Assembly (NCBI GenBank): GCA_947492925.1
Contig: CANLOQ010000004.1
Span: forward strand, 1-64,000
Reading direction: 5' to 3'
Origin: an uncultured Sulfitobacter sp.
GTDB taxonomy: Bacteria > Pseudomonadota > Alphaproteobacteria > Rhodobacterales > Rhodobacteraceae
Length of the DNA stretch: 64,000 nt
Positions within the stretch are counted from its first letter, which is position 1. Every line of letters starts with the position of its first letter. Made by a program: the position numbers and the translations under genes. The notes under the pieces were generated by a model. The model was not told the origin of the DNA. It worked only from the letters and a program-made list of their open reading frames with translations, and did no database searches. This document shows, in pieces, positions 55,104 through 63,225 of the stretch.

Positions 55104-55135
55104 AAGGCCGGGCAGTGTGTGTGCCGCCCGGCCTT
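55104..55135 (-). terminator. Hairpin between oppA and oppB
   Basis: Perfect 10-bp arms AAGGCCGGGC (55104-55113) and GCCCGGCCTT (55126-55135) with a 12-base loop. It lies 17 bases past the oppA stop in the direction of transcription. There is no long T run, so it likely stabilises oppA mRNA or lowers read-through to the permease genes. Confidence 0.75.
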
Positions 55136-55152
55136 GTGGTATTCAGGTGCTA

Positions 55153-56739
55153 TCAATTCGCGGGCTTGATGAAGAACGCAAGCGTGTCTTCGTCAAAGCG
55201 CGGTGTGAATTCCACCGTGCCCGCCTTGGCACCCCAGACCGTCTGAAGCTGCACCAGCGAGATATAGGCCTTGTCCGCCATCACCTTTTCCATAGCCTGC
55301 TCATAGGTCGCGCGGCGCTGGTCGGGGTCCATCATCTTGGCACCTGATTGCAACAATTCGTCGACCTCTGGATTGGAATATTCGATGCGATTGAAGGCGC
55401 CCAGTTTCACATCAGGGTTGTTGGTATGGGCCAGACCGCCAAGTGTGTAAGATGCCTCGCCCGTCAGCGTGCCCCAGCCGTTCATGAACATGGAGTATTC
55501 CAGACGTGCCTGTGCGGGGAAATAGACGGTTTTTGAGATCGCGTTGACGTTGGTTTTGATCCCTACCTGTGTGAGCATCTGGCCAAGCCCCTGACAGATT
55601 GCACCATCGCCTGGCAGGCGGTCGGCTGTGCAATATAGATCAACCTCGAACCCGTCGGGATAACCGGCATCTGCCAGCAGTTCCTTGGCCTTGGTGGGGT
55701 CATAGGCAGGCATCGGGATGTCTTCGGATGAGCCGAAAAAGCCCGGGGGCATCATTTGGTTGGCAGGTTTGCCCAGCCCTTCCAGCACAATGTCCACCAT
55801 CGTCTGGCGGTCAATCGCGTGGTCGATGGCCTGACGCACCTTGAGATCACGGAACGGATTTGCGTCCAGATCAGAGCCGTCAATCGCACGCACCAGCGGC
55901 GTGTCTTCGCGCTGATCCAGTTGCAGGTTCATGATATAGACGCTGTCGCCCTTGATCGCGTCGATATCGGCGTCCCGCTCAAGCGCAAGGTAATCCACCG
56001 ATGAGACGTAGTTGATCACATCGACCTGCCCCGCCTTGAGGGCGGCCAGCCGCGAGCTGTCGTTTGGAATTTCCTTGCGGATCACCTGCTCCCATGCGCC
56101 ATCCCCGCGCCAGTAATCGGGGTTTTTCTCCAGTACCAAATCGCCTTTCGGCTCCCAGCTGACGTATTTGTAGGGGCCGGTGCCAATTGCGGCAGCACCC
56201 GAATTGAATCCTTCGGCGGCGGTTTCGGGCGTCGAGTAGTCTGCAGCCGCTTCGGAAGAGACGATAAACAGGCGAATGAAATCATTCGGCAGGGTTGCTG
56301 CCTGACCGTCGGTGTTGATGTGGATTGTATGCGGATCAATGATGTCAACGCTGGCCACCCGCCGCACGTAGATCGTTGTGGTGGTAGGGCCGGACACGGC
56401 CGGAATGCGTTCAATCGAAAACTTCACATCCTCTGCGTCAAAGTCGGAGCCGTCGTGAAACTTCACGCCCTTGCGCAGTTTGAATTCCCAGGTGTCTTCA
56501 TCCACCGGTGCCCAGCTTTCCGCCAGACCGGGCTCAATCTGCAAATCGGTGCCCGACCAGACAAGCGTATCAAAGATATGCTTGGCCGCTTCAGCATGAG
56601 ACCCCAGCGCAGAGAAGTGTGGATCCATCGATTCAGGTCCGCCGCGCACGCCCATTGTCAGCGTCTGCGCCGATGCGGCACCTGCCGCACTCAGGCCCAG
56701 CGCAAACGCCAGTGGTGCCAGAAACTTTTTATACTTCAT
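55153..56739 (-). CDS. oppA: Oligopeptide-type ABC transporter substrate-binding protein
   Basis: 528 residues from the ATG at 56739. Signal peptide KKFLAPLAFALGLSAAGAASAQ. SBP_bac_5 family: LAESWAPVDEDTWEFKLRKGVKFHDGSDFDAEDVKFSIERI and GTGPYKYVSWEPKGDLVLEKNPDYW are diagnostic. The ligand may be a peptide, opine or other small amine. It heads the oppA-B-C-D-F operon, divergent from a MarR regulator. The 5' leader contains a G5/C5 hairpin and two palindromes that are likely regulator sites. Confidence 0.93.
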   Translation of the reverse strand: MKYKKFLAPLAFALGLSAAGAASAQTLTMGVRGGPESMDPHFSALGSHAEAAKHIFDTLVWSGTDLQIEPGLAESWAPVDEDTWEFKLRKGVKFHDGSDFDAEDVKFSIERIPAVSGPTTTTIYVRRVASVDIIDPHTIHINTDGQAATLPNDFIRLFIVSSEAAADYSTPETAAEGFNSGAAAIGTGPYKYVSWEPKGDLVLEKNPDYWRGDGAWEQVIRKEIPNDSSRLAALKAGQVDVINYVSSVDYLALERDADIDAIKGDSVYIMNLQLDQREDTPLVRAIDGSDLDANPFRDLKVRQAIDHAIDRQTMVDIVLEGLGKPANQMMPPGFFGSSEDIPMPAYDPTKAKELLADAGYPDGFEVDLYCTADRLPGDGAICQGLGQMLTQVGIKTNVNAISKTVYFPAQARLEYSMFMNGWGTLTGEASYTLGGLAHTNNPDVKLGAFNRIEYSNPEVDELLQSGAKMMDPDQRRATYEQAMEKVMADKAYISLVQLQTVWGAKAGTVEFTPRFDEDTLAFFIKPAN

Positions 56740-56762
56740 GATATTCCCTTCCCGTTGGTGAA

Positions 56763-56776
56763 GGGGGTTTTCCCCC
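56763..56776 (-). promoter_or_regulatory. Short G5/C5 hairpin in the oppA leader
   Basis: GGGGGTTTTCCCCC, a perfect 5-bp palindrome with a 4-base loop, lies 24 bases upstream of the oppA ATG, just before the ribosome-binding site. It could affect translation initiation. Confidence 0.4.
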
Positions 56777-56796
56777 ACAAGATTCCGTCAAATGTT

Positions 56797-56810
56797 GTTC
56801 CATTTGGAAC
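56797..56810. promoter_or_regulatory. Candidate MarR operator 1
   Basis: GTTCCATTTGGAAC, a perfect 6-bp inverted repeat with a 2-base centre, between oppA and the divergent MarR gene. It is 53 bp from a near-identical second copy. MarR regulators typically bind such palindromes. Confidence 0.65.
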
Positions 56811-56849
56811 TTGCTTTATCAGAATGTGCCGAGATATGCTGTCAGTCAA

Positions 56850-56863
56850 GTTCAATTTGGAAC
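56850..56863. promoter_or_regulatory. Candidate MarR operator 2
   Basis: GTTCAATTTGGAAC differs from operator 1 by one base, leaving one mismatch in the palindrome. It lies 32 bp upstream of the MarR start codon. With operator 1 it would let one regulator govern both divergent transcripts. Confidence 0.65.
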
Positions 56864-56894
56864 TCATCCCTGAGGGCAAAGGAAACCCGCATCC

Positions 56895-57464
56895 ATGTCA
56901 GGTCCACAGATCACATGTGATCAGAATTTCAGCAAAACGGAAAACCCCGCCGCGCCGGACATGCTTGAGGCCAAGTTGTGGGACAATCCCTGCCCGATGA
57001 CGTTCCGCATCAACTACCTCGCGCTTTTGTACAATACGCCGCTGTATGACTGGATACAAAACACCTACGGGCTGAAGCGGCCCGAGTATGTGGTGCTCTA
57101 TTCGCTCGCGCTGGCCGACGGGGGCAGTGCGCGCGACGTGTCGCGTACTTCGGGCTTTCCCAAGAACACACTAAGCCGCGCAATCAAGCGGCTTGAGCTG
57201 ATGGAGTTGATTGAGGCTCGCAGCAAGGCACCCGGCGGCGGACGGCGACAGGCGCTGCATTTGTCGGAGAAGGGCTGGGCCCTTATCCGCGAAACGCGCC
57301 CGGTGTTTGAGGCGCAGGAAAAACGGATGATTGCCGTGTTGTCGGACGGGGAAAAACAGATGTTGTCCGAACTGATGTCAAAGGTTGTGATGGCCGCGCA
57401 GGCATGGGCGGGTGATCTGCCACCCGATGCGACACAGGACAAAAAGAAGGGGGAGGTGCAATGA
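56895..57464 (+). CDS. MarR family transcriptional regulator
   Basis: 189 residues. Winged helix-turn-helix with LKRPEYVVLYSLALADGGSARDVSRTSGFPKNTLSRAIKRLELMELIEARSKAPGGGRRQALHLSEKGWALI, which includes the recognition helix and the wing (GGGRRQ). The N-terminal 35 residues precede the fold and could be trimmed if a later ATG (56961 or 56997) is used; the chosen start has AAAGGAAA upstream. It overlaps the creatininase gene (ATGA) and is divergent from oppA. Two palindromes between the genes are its likely operators. Confidence 0.88.
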   Translation: MSGPQITCDQNFSKTENPAAPDMLEAKLWDNPCPMTFRINYLALLYNTPLYDWIQNTYGLKRPEYVVLYSLALADGGSARDVSRTSGFPKNTLSRAIKRLELMELIEARSKAPGGGRRQALHLSEKGWALIRETRPVFEAQEKRMIAVLSDGEKQMLSELMSKVVMAAQAWAGDLPPDATQDKKKGEVQ

Positions 57465-58177
57465 AAGTCACCAACATGAACTGGCGCGATGTGGAGGCCG
57501 CAGCGGCGCGCGACACACGCTGTGTGCTGCCTATCGGGTCGACCGAACAGCATGCGCAACTGTCGCTTTGCGTGGACATGATCTTGGCCGAAAAGGTCGC
57601 GACCGATGCGGCAGAGCCGCTGGATGTTCCGGTTTTTCCAGTGATGCCCTTTGGCCTCGCCCCCTATTTTGAAGCCTATCCCGGCACCATCTCTTTGCGG
57701 GTGGAAACGCTGATGGCGGTGATGCGGGACGTCATCGCATCCGTGCGGCGCGCAGGGTTCCGGCGCATTCTCATCGTGAACGGACATGGCGGCAACAACC
57801 CTGTCGGCGCACTGGCACAAGAGCTGATGGGCGACTATGGCGATACGTCGATCAAATTCCACAATTGGTGGAACGCGCCTGAAACATGGGCGAAGATTCA
57901 ATCAATCGATACATCGGGCAGTCACGCCAACTGGATGGAGAACTTTGCCTGGACGCGGCTGGCCCATGCGCCGGCACCGGACGGCGAAAAACCAGGTATC
58001 GACATGGCATTGATGAAAGCATCCGCGCCCGCGCGGGTTCGCGACATGCTGGCAGACGGGTCTTTTGGGGGGGCCTGGCAGCGCCCTGATGACGAAATGC
58101 AGGCAATCTGGGACGTTGGCGTGGCCGAAACACGCGCGGCCTTGGAAGGGCCTTGGCCAGAGTTCAGCCGTGGCTGA
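57461..58177 (+). CDS. Creatininase-family amidohydrolase
   Basis: 238 residues. Creatininase-family metal site: E29, H31 and D39 in GSTEQHAQLSLCVD, and VNGHGGNNPVGALAQEL with the conserved NGHGGN. The family covers creatinine amidohydrolase, formamide and FAPy-type deformylases and the MftE peptidase. The true substrate here is unknown. The ATG overlaps the MarR stop by 4 bases, and its stop overlaps the GTG start of the next gene by 8 bases (GTGGCTGA). Confidence 0.88.
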   Translation: MKVTNMNWRDVEAAAARDTRCVLPIGSTEQHAQLSLCVDMILAEKVATDAAEPLDVPVFPVMPFGLAPYFEAYPGTISLRVETLMAVMRDVIASVRRAGFRRILIVNGHGGNNPVGALAQELMGDYGDTSIKFHNWWNAPETWAKIQSIDTSGSHANWMENFAWTRLAHAPAPDGEKPGIDMALMKASAPARVRDMLADGSFGGAWQRPDDEMQAIWDVGVAETRAALEGPWPEFSRG

Positions 58178-59189
58178 GCCGGTACTGATCTGGGGCGCAG
58201 GTGCCATCGGCGGCATTCTGGGCGCATATTGGGCGCGTGCGGGTGTGCCGGTGCAGATGGTTGATATCGTGCCCGATCATGCGCGCGCCTGCGCTGATAC
58301 AGGACTGCACATCGAAGGACCGGTGGAGGCATTCATCCAGAAGGTGCCCTGCGTCACGCCGGATGAACTGACCGGGACTTATGCGCGCGTTGTGCTGGCC
58401 GTAAAGGCACAGGCCACGCGCGATGCGATGACACAGCTTTTGCCGCATCTGGCGACAGATGGGTTTGTCCTGTCTGCTCAGAACGGGCTGAACGAACGGG
58501 ACATCGCAGAAATCGCCGGACCAGAGCGCACGATGGGTGCCTTTGTGAACTACGGGGCGGATTGGACCGGGCCGGGGCGGATTCTATTCGGCAACCGTGG
58601 CGCTGTGGTGGTGGGCGAGATTGACGGAAAGATACGGCAGCGCACGCGCGACATGCACGATCTGCTGCGGGTGTTTGAACCAGATGCCGTGCTGACCGAT
58701 GACATCTGGGCCTATCTCTGGGGCAAACTGGGGTATGGCGCGATGCTGTTTGCAACCGCGTTGACCCCCGACAGCATGACCACCAATTTCGCCGACCCCG
58801 CGCGTGGTCCCGCACTTATGGGACTGGCACGCGAAGTGATCCAGACCGCCGTTGCGGAAAACGTCACGCCCAGGCCGTTCAACGGGTTTGACCCGGTGGC
58901 CTTTATGCCCGGCGCTTCCGATGCAGCCGCCCGTCAAAGCCTTGCCGATCTGGCTGACTTCAACTCCAAAACGGCCAAAACGCATACCGGCATATACCGT
59001 GATCTGGCCGTCCGAAAACGCAAAACGGAAGTGGATCCGCAGGTCGGTGCCGTCGCGCAGATTGCAGCGGGCCACGGCATTCCCACGCCTTTGCTGTCGC
59101 GGTTGGTTGAATTGATTCATGACATCGAAGACGGACGGCGGGAGATGTCAGAGCAGACCTTTCACGAACTGACCAAGGTGATCGCATGA
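58170..59189 (+). CDS. Ketopantoate reductase-like NAD(P)-dependent oxidoreductase
   Basis: 339 residues from a GTG at 58170 that begins MAEPVLIWGAGAIGGILGAYWA; the GxGxxG motif IWGAGAIGG is at once downstream. Family blocks VVLAVKAQATRDAMTQLLPHL, SAQNGLNE and DLAVRKRKTEVDPQVGAVAQIA (the C-terminal EIDxxxG-like region) fit ketopantoate reductase/ApbA-C. It is longer than PanE, and no pantothenate gene is nearby, so it is probably a pathway-specific 2-oxo-acid or hydroxy-acid reductase. Start and stop overlap both neighbours. Confidence 0.86.
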   Translation: MAEPVLIWGAGAIGGILGAYWARAGVPVQMVDIVPDHARACADTGLHIEGPVEAFIQKVPCVTPDELTGTYARVVLAVKAQATRDAMTQLLPHLATDGFVLSAQNGLNERDIAEIAGPERTMGAFVNYGADWTGPGRILFGNRGAVVVGEIDGKIRQRTRDMHDLLRVFEPDAVLTDDIWAYLWGKLGYGAMLFATALTPDSMTTNFADPARGPALMGLAREVIQTAVAENVTPRPFNGFDPVAFMPGASDAAARQSLADLADFNSKTAKTHTGIYRDLAVRKRKTEVDPQVGAVAQIAAGHGIPTPLLSRLVELIHDIEDGRREMSEQTFHELTKVIA

Positions 59190-59929
59190 CGGCCCGCACG
59201 GCACTTGTGACAGGCATTGTGGGCGGGATCGGTGCGGCAATTGCGGCGCGCCTTTCAGCTAAGGGCGCACGGGTGGTGGTCACTGATCTGGATGGTGATG
59301 CGCTGACAGAGGCAAGCGCGCGGCTTGGGTTGCCATGTATTGCCGCTGATCTTGGGGATCCTGACAGTGTCAGGGAAATGCACAACCGGCTGGGTGCGGA
59401 TCATGCGGCCCCCGACATCCTTGTAAATGCGGCGGGAGGTGTGCGCGGACAGGTCGGCACGCCGTTAGAAGAGGTGACGCCGGAGGGCTGGCACAGCATC
59501 TTTGCGGCCAATGTCGACGCCACGCTTTATCTGGCACAGGCGCTGGTGCCACATATGAAACAGGCCGGATGGGGGCGTATTGTGACCATCAGTTCGGGCG
59601 CAGGGCTTAGGCCCAGTCTGACCGGCATTCACGCCTATACGGCCGCCAAGCATGCGCTGGTGGGATTGACCAAACAACTGAGCCTTGAGCTGGCGCAGCA
59701 TGGCATCACCGTTAATTCCATCGCTCCCGGCTTTGTTCTGTCGAACCCCGCAACGCAGCGGCAGTGGGAGGCAATGGGCCCCGCCGGGCAAGCAAATCTG
59801 ATGGACCGCATTCACACCCGCCGCCTTGGCACACCGCAAGACATTGCTGCGGCCGCTGCTTTTCTTGTCTCAGAAGAAGCGGGATGGACAACCGCACAAA
59901 TCCTGAGCGTTGATGGCGGCGTTACCTGA
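59186..59929 (+). CDS. SDR family oxidoreductase
   Basis: 247 residues. Classical SDR: TGIVGGIGAAIA (10-21, NAD(P) binding), NAAGG (81-85), S136/S137 in ITISSGAG, and Y151-x3-K155 in AYTAAKHALVG. C-terminal QILSVDGGVT is typical. Substrate unknown. The start overlaps the preceding stop by 4 bases and the next gene begins 11 bp later. Confidence 0.93.
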   Translation: MTARTALVTGIVGGIGAAIAARLSAKGARVVVTDLDGDALTEASARLGLPCIAADLGDPDSVREMHNRLGADHAAPDILVNAAGGVRGQVGTPLEEVTPEGWHSIFAANVDATLYLAQALVPHMKQAGWGRIVTISSGAGLRPSLTGIHAYTAAKHALVGLTKQLSLELAQHGITVNSIAPGFVLSNPATQRQWEAMGPAGQANLMDRIHTRRLGTPQDIAAAAAFLVSEEAGWTTAQILSVDGGVT

Positions 59930-59940
59930 AAGGATATTTG

Positions 59941-61353
59941 ATGACCGATCCCGTTCTCGACCACGCGCTCGCACGTCAGCCGCAGTTGATCGCAGACCTG
60001 AAAACACTTGTCGCCTGCCCTTCGGTCGGTGCTGATCCGGCGATGGCACAGGGCATGGAAGACGCGCGCCGCCTGATAGAAAAGCGGATTGACGCGATGG
60101 TTTTTCTGAAGCCACAGCGCCTGACCCCGGCGGATGGCAGCGGCCAGCCAGCGCTTTATGCAGAGCGCATGGACGCGCCGGGCAAACCAACGGTGCTGGT
60201 CTATGCCCATTACGATGTGCAACCCTCTGACCCGCTGGACAAATGGGACACGCCGCCCTTTGATCCGGTCGAACGGGACGGGCGGCTTTTCGGGCGTGGC
60301 ATATCGGACGACAAAGGCCCGATGATGATCGCACTTGATACGCTTGCGGCTTTTGTGGCGGTCGAGGGCGCGTTGCCGATCAACGTGAAACTGCTGATCG
60401 AAGGAGAAGAAGAGACCGGTTCCCCGTCCCTGCCCGGCATACTGGAAGCACACCGCGATCTGTTGCAGGCCGATGCCGTCCTGTCAGCGGATGGCGCGCG
60501 CTGGCGGCCTGATTTGGCGGCTCTGAATGTGGGGTCGCGCGGCAATGCGGGGTTTGAGATGCGTGTGCAGACCGCCGCGCAGGATTTGCATTCAGGGCGC
60601 TATGGCGGGATCGTGGCCAACCCTCTGCACGTGATGTCGCGCCTTGTGGCCAGCCTGCATGACGCGGACGGACATATCGCAGCACCCGGTTTTTACGACG
60701 GGGTGCGCGAACCGACGCAGGACGAACGCGCGGAAATTGCGGCGATCCCTTACGATGTAGACACATCATTTGCAGACATCGCAGCACATCCCGTGGGCGA
60801 GGCCGGGTATTCCACGCTGGAACGGCTTTGGATGCGGCCCACGGTAGACGTGAACGGAATGTGGGGCGGCTACACCGGTGCGGGATCAAAGACCGTCATC
60901 CCGAACGAGGCATTCGCCAAGGTGACCATGCGACTGGTGCCTGGGCAGGACCCACAACACGCCAAGGACGCGGTGATGGTGCATCTGCGCGCGCAGCTGC
61001 CTGAGCACGCGACACTTGAATTCTACGGCGACCGGGGACAGGGCGGCGCCTATGCCGTGCCGCCGGACCATCCGCTTTTGGGCGCCGCCGTTGCCGCGCT
61101 TGAGCATTGCAACGGGTCGACCCCTCTCAAGGTGCGCATCGGTGCATCGCTGCCACTGACAGAGATTGTCGAACGTGTCCTGGGGCTGGATACGGTAATG
61201 TTCTCCTTTGCTCTGTCAGATGAGAATTTTCATGCGCCCAACGAATTTTTCCGCCTGTCGTCGATCACGGATGGTTTGGCCGCATGGGTGCAGATCCTGC
61301 GCGAGATCGCCCGGATTGACCCAGAAGACTTTGCGCCCTACCGGCGCGGGTGA
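59941..61353 (+). CDS. M20-family metallopeptidase / deacylase
   Basis: 470 residues from the ATG at 59941, with AAAGGA upstream. Metal ligands are H90 and D92 in VYAHYDVQP, D123 in GISDDKGP, the general base E156 with E157 in IEGEEETGSP, and a late His in DENFHAPNEFF. The insertion (dimerisation) domain contains DLHSGRYGGIVANP. The group includes dipeptidases, carnosinase-like enzymes and N-acyl amino acid deacylases. It belongs to the creatininase operon, so an amide product of the imported compound is a likely substrate. Confidence 0.92.
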   Translation: MTDPVLDHALARQPQLIADLKTLVACPSVGADPAMAQGMEDARRLIEKRIDAMVFLKPQRLTPADGSGQPALYAERMDAPGKPTVLVYAHYDVQPSDPLDKWDTPPFDPVERDGRLFGRGISDDKGPMMIALDTLAAFVAVEGALPINVKLLIEGEEETGSPSLPGILEAHRDLLQADAVLSADGARWRPDLAALNVGSRGNAGFEMRVQTAAQDLHSGRYGGIVANPLHVMSRLVASLHDADGHIAAPGFYDGVREPTQDERAEIAAIPYDVDTSFADIAAHPVGEAGYSTLERLWMRPTVDVNGMWGGYTGAGSKTVIPNEAFAKVTMRLVPGQDPQHAKDAVMVHLRAQLPEHATLEFYGDRGQGGAYAVPPDHPLLGAAVAALEHCNGSTPLKVRIGASLPLTEIVERVLGLDTVMFSFALSDENFHAPNEFFRLSSITDGLAAWVQILREIARIDPEDFAPYRRG

Positions 61354-62219
61354 GCGGCGGGGCTGCCCTTAACAATCGGTACGGCGCGGTCCTGCTGATC
61401 GCGGCGGCAGCGGTGTTTACGGCGGATGTCAGCGTTCTGCGCTTTGTCTCGCCCGAGGTGCCATTTGCGCAAATCATCTTTTTCCGTGCGCTGAGCCAGT
61501 TGGTGATCGTGGCACTTTGGATCGTGCTGACACAACCTGCCCGCTTCGGATCGTCAAACTGGCCAAGACTGGTGATCCGCGGGGGAACCAGCCTGATTTG
61601 CTGGTGGCTTTACTACGCCAGCTTTCAGCGGCTTGATCTCGCGCTGGCCTCAACGCTGACCTTCACCACTTCGCTTTTTGTCGTGGCGCTGGCCCCTTTC
61701 ATCTTTGGTGAAAGGATCGGGGGAATGCGCGCTGTGACGACAGGGATTGGGTTCGCCGGTGTGGCAATCGCAAGCGAGGTAACCACTTTTGCGGTCGATC
61801 CCGGTGTGCTTTTGGGGCTCGGTTCAGCTTTTGCCGCAGCGCTGCTGATCTTTCAGAACCGGGCGCTGGCGCGGACGGAACACACCGCAACAATCATGTT
61901 CTGGATTGGTCTGGTTGCCACGCTGGGCACTTTGCCCGCAGCCCTTTGGGGGTGGTCCGAGGTTGGCCTGACCGATTGGCTGTTGCTGATCACGGCAGGA
62001 ACGCTTGCCACGCTTGGGATGTTGCTGACGGTTGAGGCCTACCGGTTTGGCGAAGTGTCAGCGTTGGCAACCTTTCCCTATCTGCGGATCCTTTTTGCCT
62101 TACTGATTGGCTACGTCGTCTTTGCCGAAGTGGTATCGTGGCGCGCGCTGATCGGGGCGGCGATCATCGTGATCTGTGGTCTGCTGGCGGGGCGTGCAGA
62201 GCGGAAGGTGCCAATGTGA
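61350..62219 (+). CDS. DMT/EamA family transporter
   Basis: 289 residues with about ten helices in two EamA repeats (about 10-140 and 150-285). Family blocks are VPFAQIIFFRALSQLVIVALW and LATFPYLRILFALLIGYVVFAEVVSWRALIGAAIIV. The start is GTG at 61350, overlapping the M20 stop (GTGA). It is the last gene of the MarR operon and may export a by-product or import a substrate. Confidence 0.87.
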   Translation: MSGGAALNNRYGAVLLIAAAAVFTADVSVLRFVSPEVPFAQIIFFRALSQLVIVALWIVLTQPARFGSSNWPRLVIRGGTSLICWWLYYASFQRLDLALASTLTFTTSLFVVALAPFIFGERIGGMRAVTTGIGFAGVAIASEVTTFAVDPGVLLGLGSAFAAALLIFQNRALARTEHTATIMFWIGLVATLGTLPAALWGWSEVGLTDWLLLITAGTLATLGMLLTVEAYRFGEVSALATFPYLRILFALLIGYVVFAEVVSWRALIGAAIIVICGLLAGRAERKVPM

Positions 62220-62235
62220 CAGGGTTTTGCCCTGA

Positions 62236-63225
62236 TCAAAGCGGCACCGCGATCAGCGCCACAAAATCCCCCATTTTGATCAGCCCCGGCACATGGCGCG
62301 CGGTCAGCACGCCATCGCGGGTCGCAAAGCACAAAGTGGGGGCAACGCCGGTGCGGTCTGCGGGCCAGATGCGTGCAAGCGTCTGACCTTCGGTCACGCT
62401 GTCGCCCAAATCGACCAGGTATTCCACCAGGCCCGCAGCTTCGCAAAAAACAAAGCAACGCGCGTCCGGCATGTCGAGCTGAACGGTGTTTTGCATCTGA
62501 ACGTCGCCGGACAGGATACCGGTGTGGATCAGCAGGTTGTGGATACCACGCTTGGCAATGCCCAACGTGCGGGCTGTGGCGGTGCCCGCGCCGCCCAACT
62601 CAGTGGTGACGAACACCTTACCCTGCGTTTCGACCTCGGTGTCGAACATGCCGACGTTGTCAATCTCAAGCATCCGTACCGAATAGGGCGCGTTGAACGC
62701 CTGCATCGCCGCCATGCAGGCCGCTTCCTGTGTCTTGTCCGGCAGCACATGAGCCGCCGCAAAAGGCAGGAAATCAAGCGTGCGTCCGCCGGAATGGAAA
62801 TCCAGCACAATGTCGGCCTGAGGGACAAGGCGGGTGGCGATGTAGTGACAGATTTTCTGCGTGACCGTGCCGTCGGGCCGACCGGGAAAACTGCGGTTCA
62901 TGTTGGCCCCGTCGATGGGTGAGCATCGGGCACCGGCGGCAAATGCGGGCATGTTCATCATGGGCAGAAGGATCACGCGGCCTTTGATCTGTTCCGGTCT
63001 CAGCGTCACCGCGAGCTCTTGCAGGGCAATCGGACCTTCGTATTCATCACCGTGGTTCGCCGCAGTTAAAAGAGCCGTTGGCCCCTGCCCGTTTGCAATC
63101 ACCGTGATCGGGATCATGACCGAACCCCAGGCGCTGTCGTCGCGGCTGTGGGGCAGTTTCAGAAAACCGTGGTGGACCCCTTGGGCGTCAAGCGGAATGG
63201 TGGCGGTGATCGGGGTGTTTGTCAT
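62236..63225 (-). CDS. doeB: N-alpha-acetyl-L-2,4-diaminobutyrate deacetylase DoeB
   Basis: 329 residues from the ATG at 63225. Succinylglutamate desuccinylase/aspartoacylase-type zinc carboxypeptidase fold. H58 and E61 in AANHGDEYEG and the third ligand in VLDFHSGGRT are seen. DoeB removes acetate from N-alpha-acetyl-diaminobutyrate, the second step of ectoine breakdown. The ATG overlaps the doeA stop by 4 bases, which strengthens the pairing and the assignment. It converges on the DMT transporter gene 16 bp away. Confidence 0.9.
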   Translation of the reverse strand: MTNTPITATIPLDAQGVHHGFLKLPHSRDDSAWGSVMIPITVIANGQGPTALLTAANHGDEYEGPIALQELAVTLRPEQIKGRVILLPMMNMPAFAAGARCSPIDGANMNRSFPGRPDGTVTQKICHYIATRLVPQADIVLDFHSGGRTLDFLPFAAAHVLPDKTQEAACMAAMQAFNAPYSVRMLEIDNVGMFDTEVETQGKVFVTTELGGAGTATARTLGIAKRGIHNLLIHTGILSGDVQMQNTVQLDMPDARCFVFCEAAGLVEYLVDLGDSVTEGQTLARIWPADRTGVAPTLCFATRDGVLTARHVPGLIKMGDFVALIAVPL

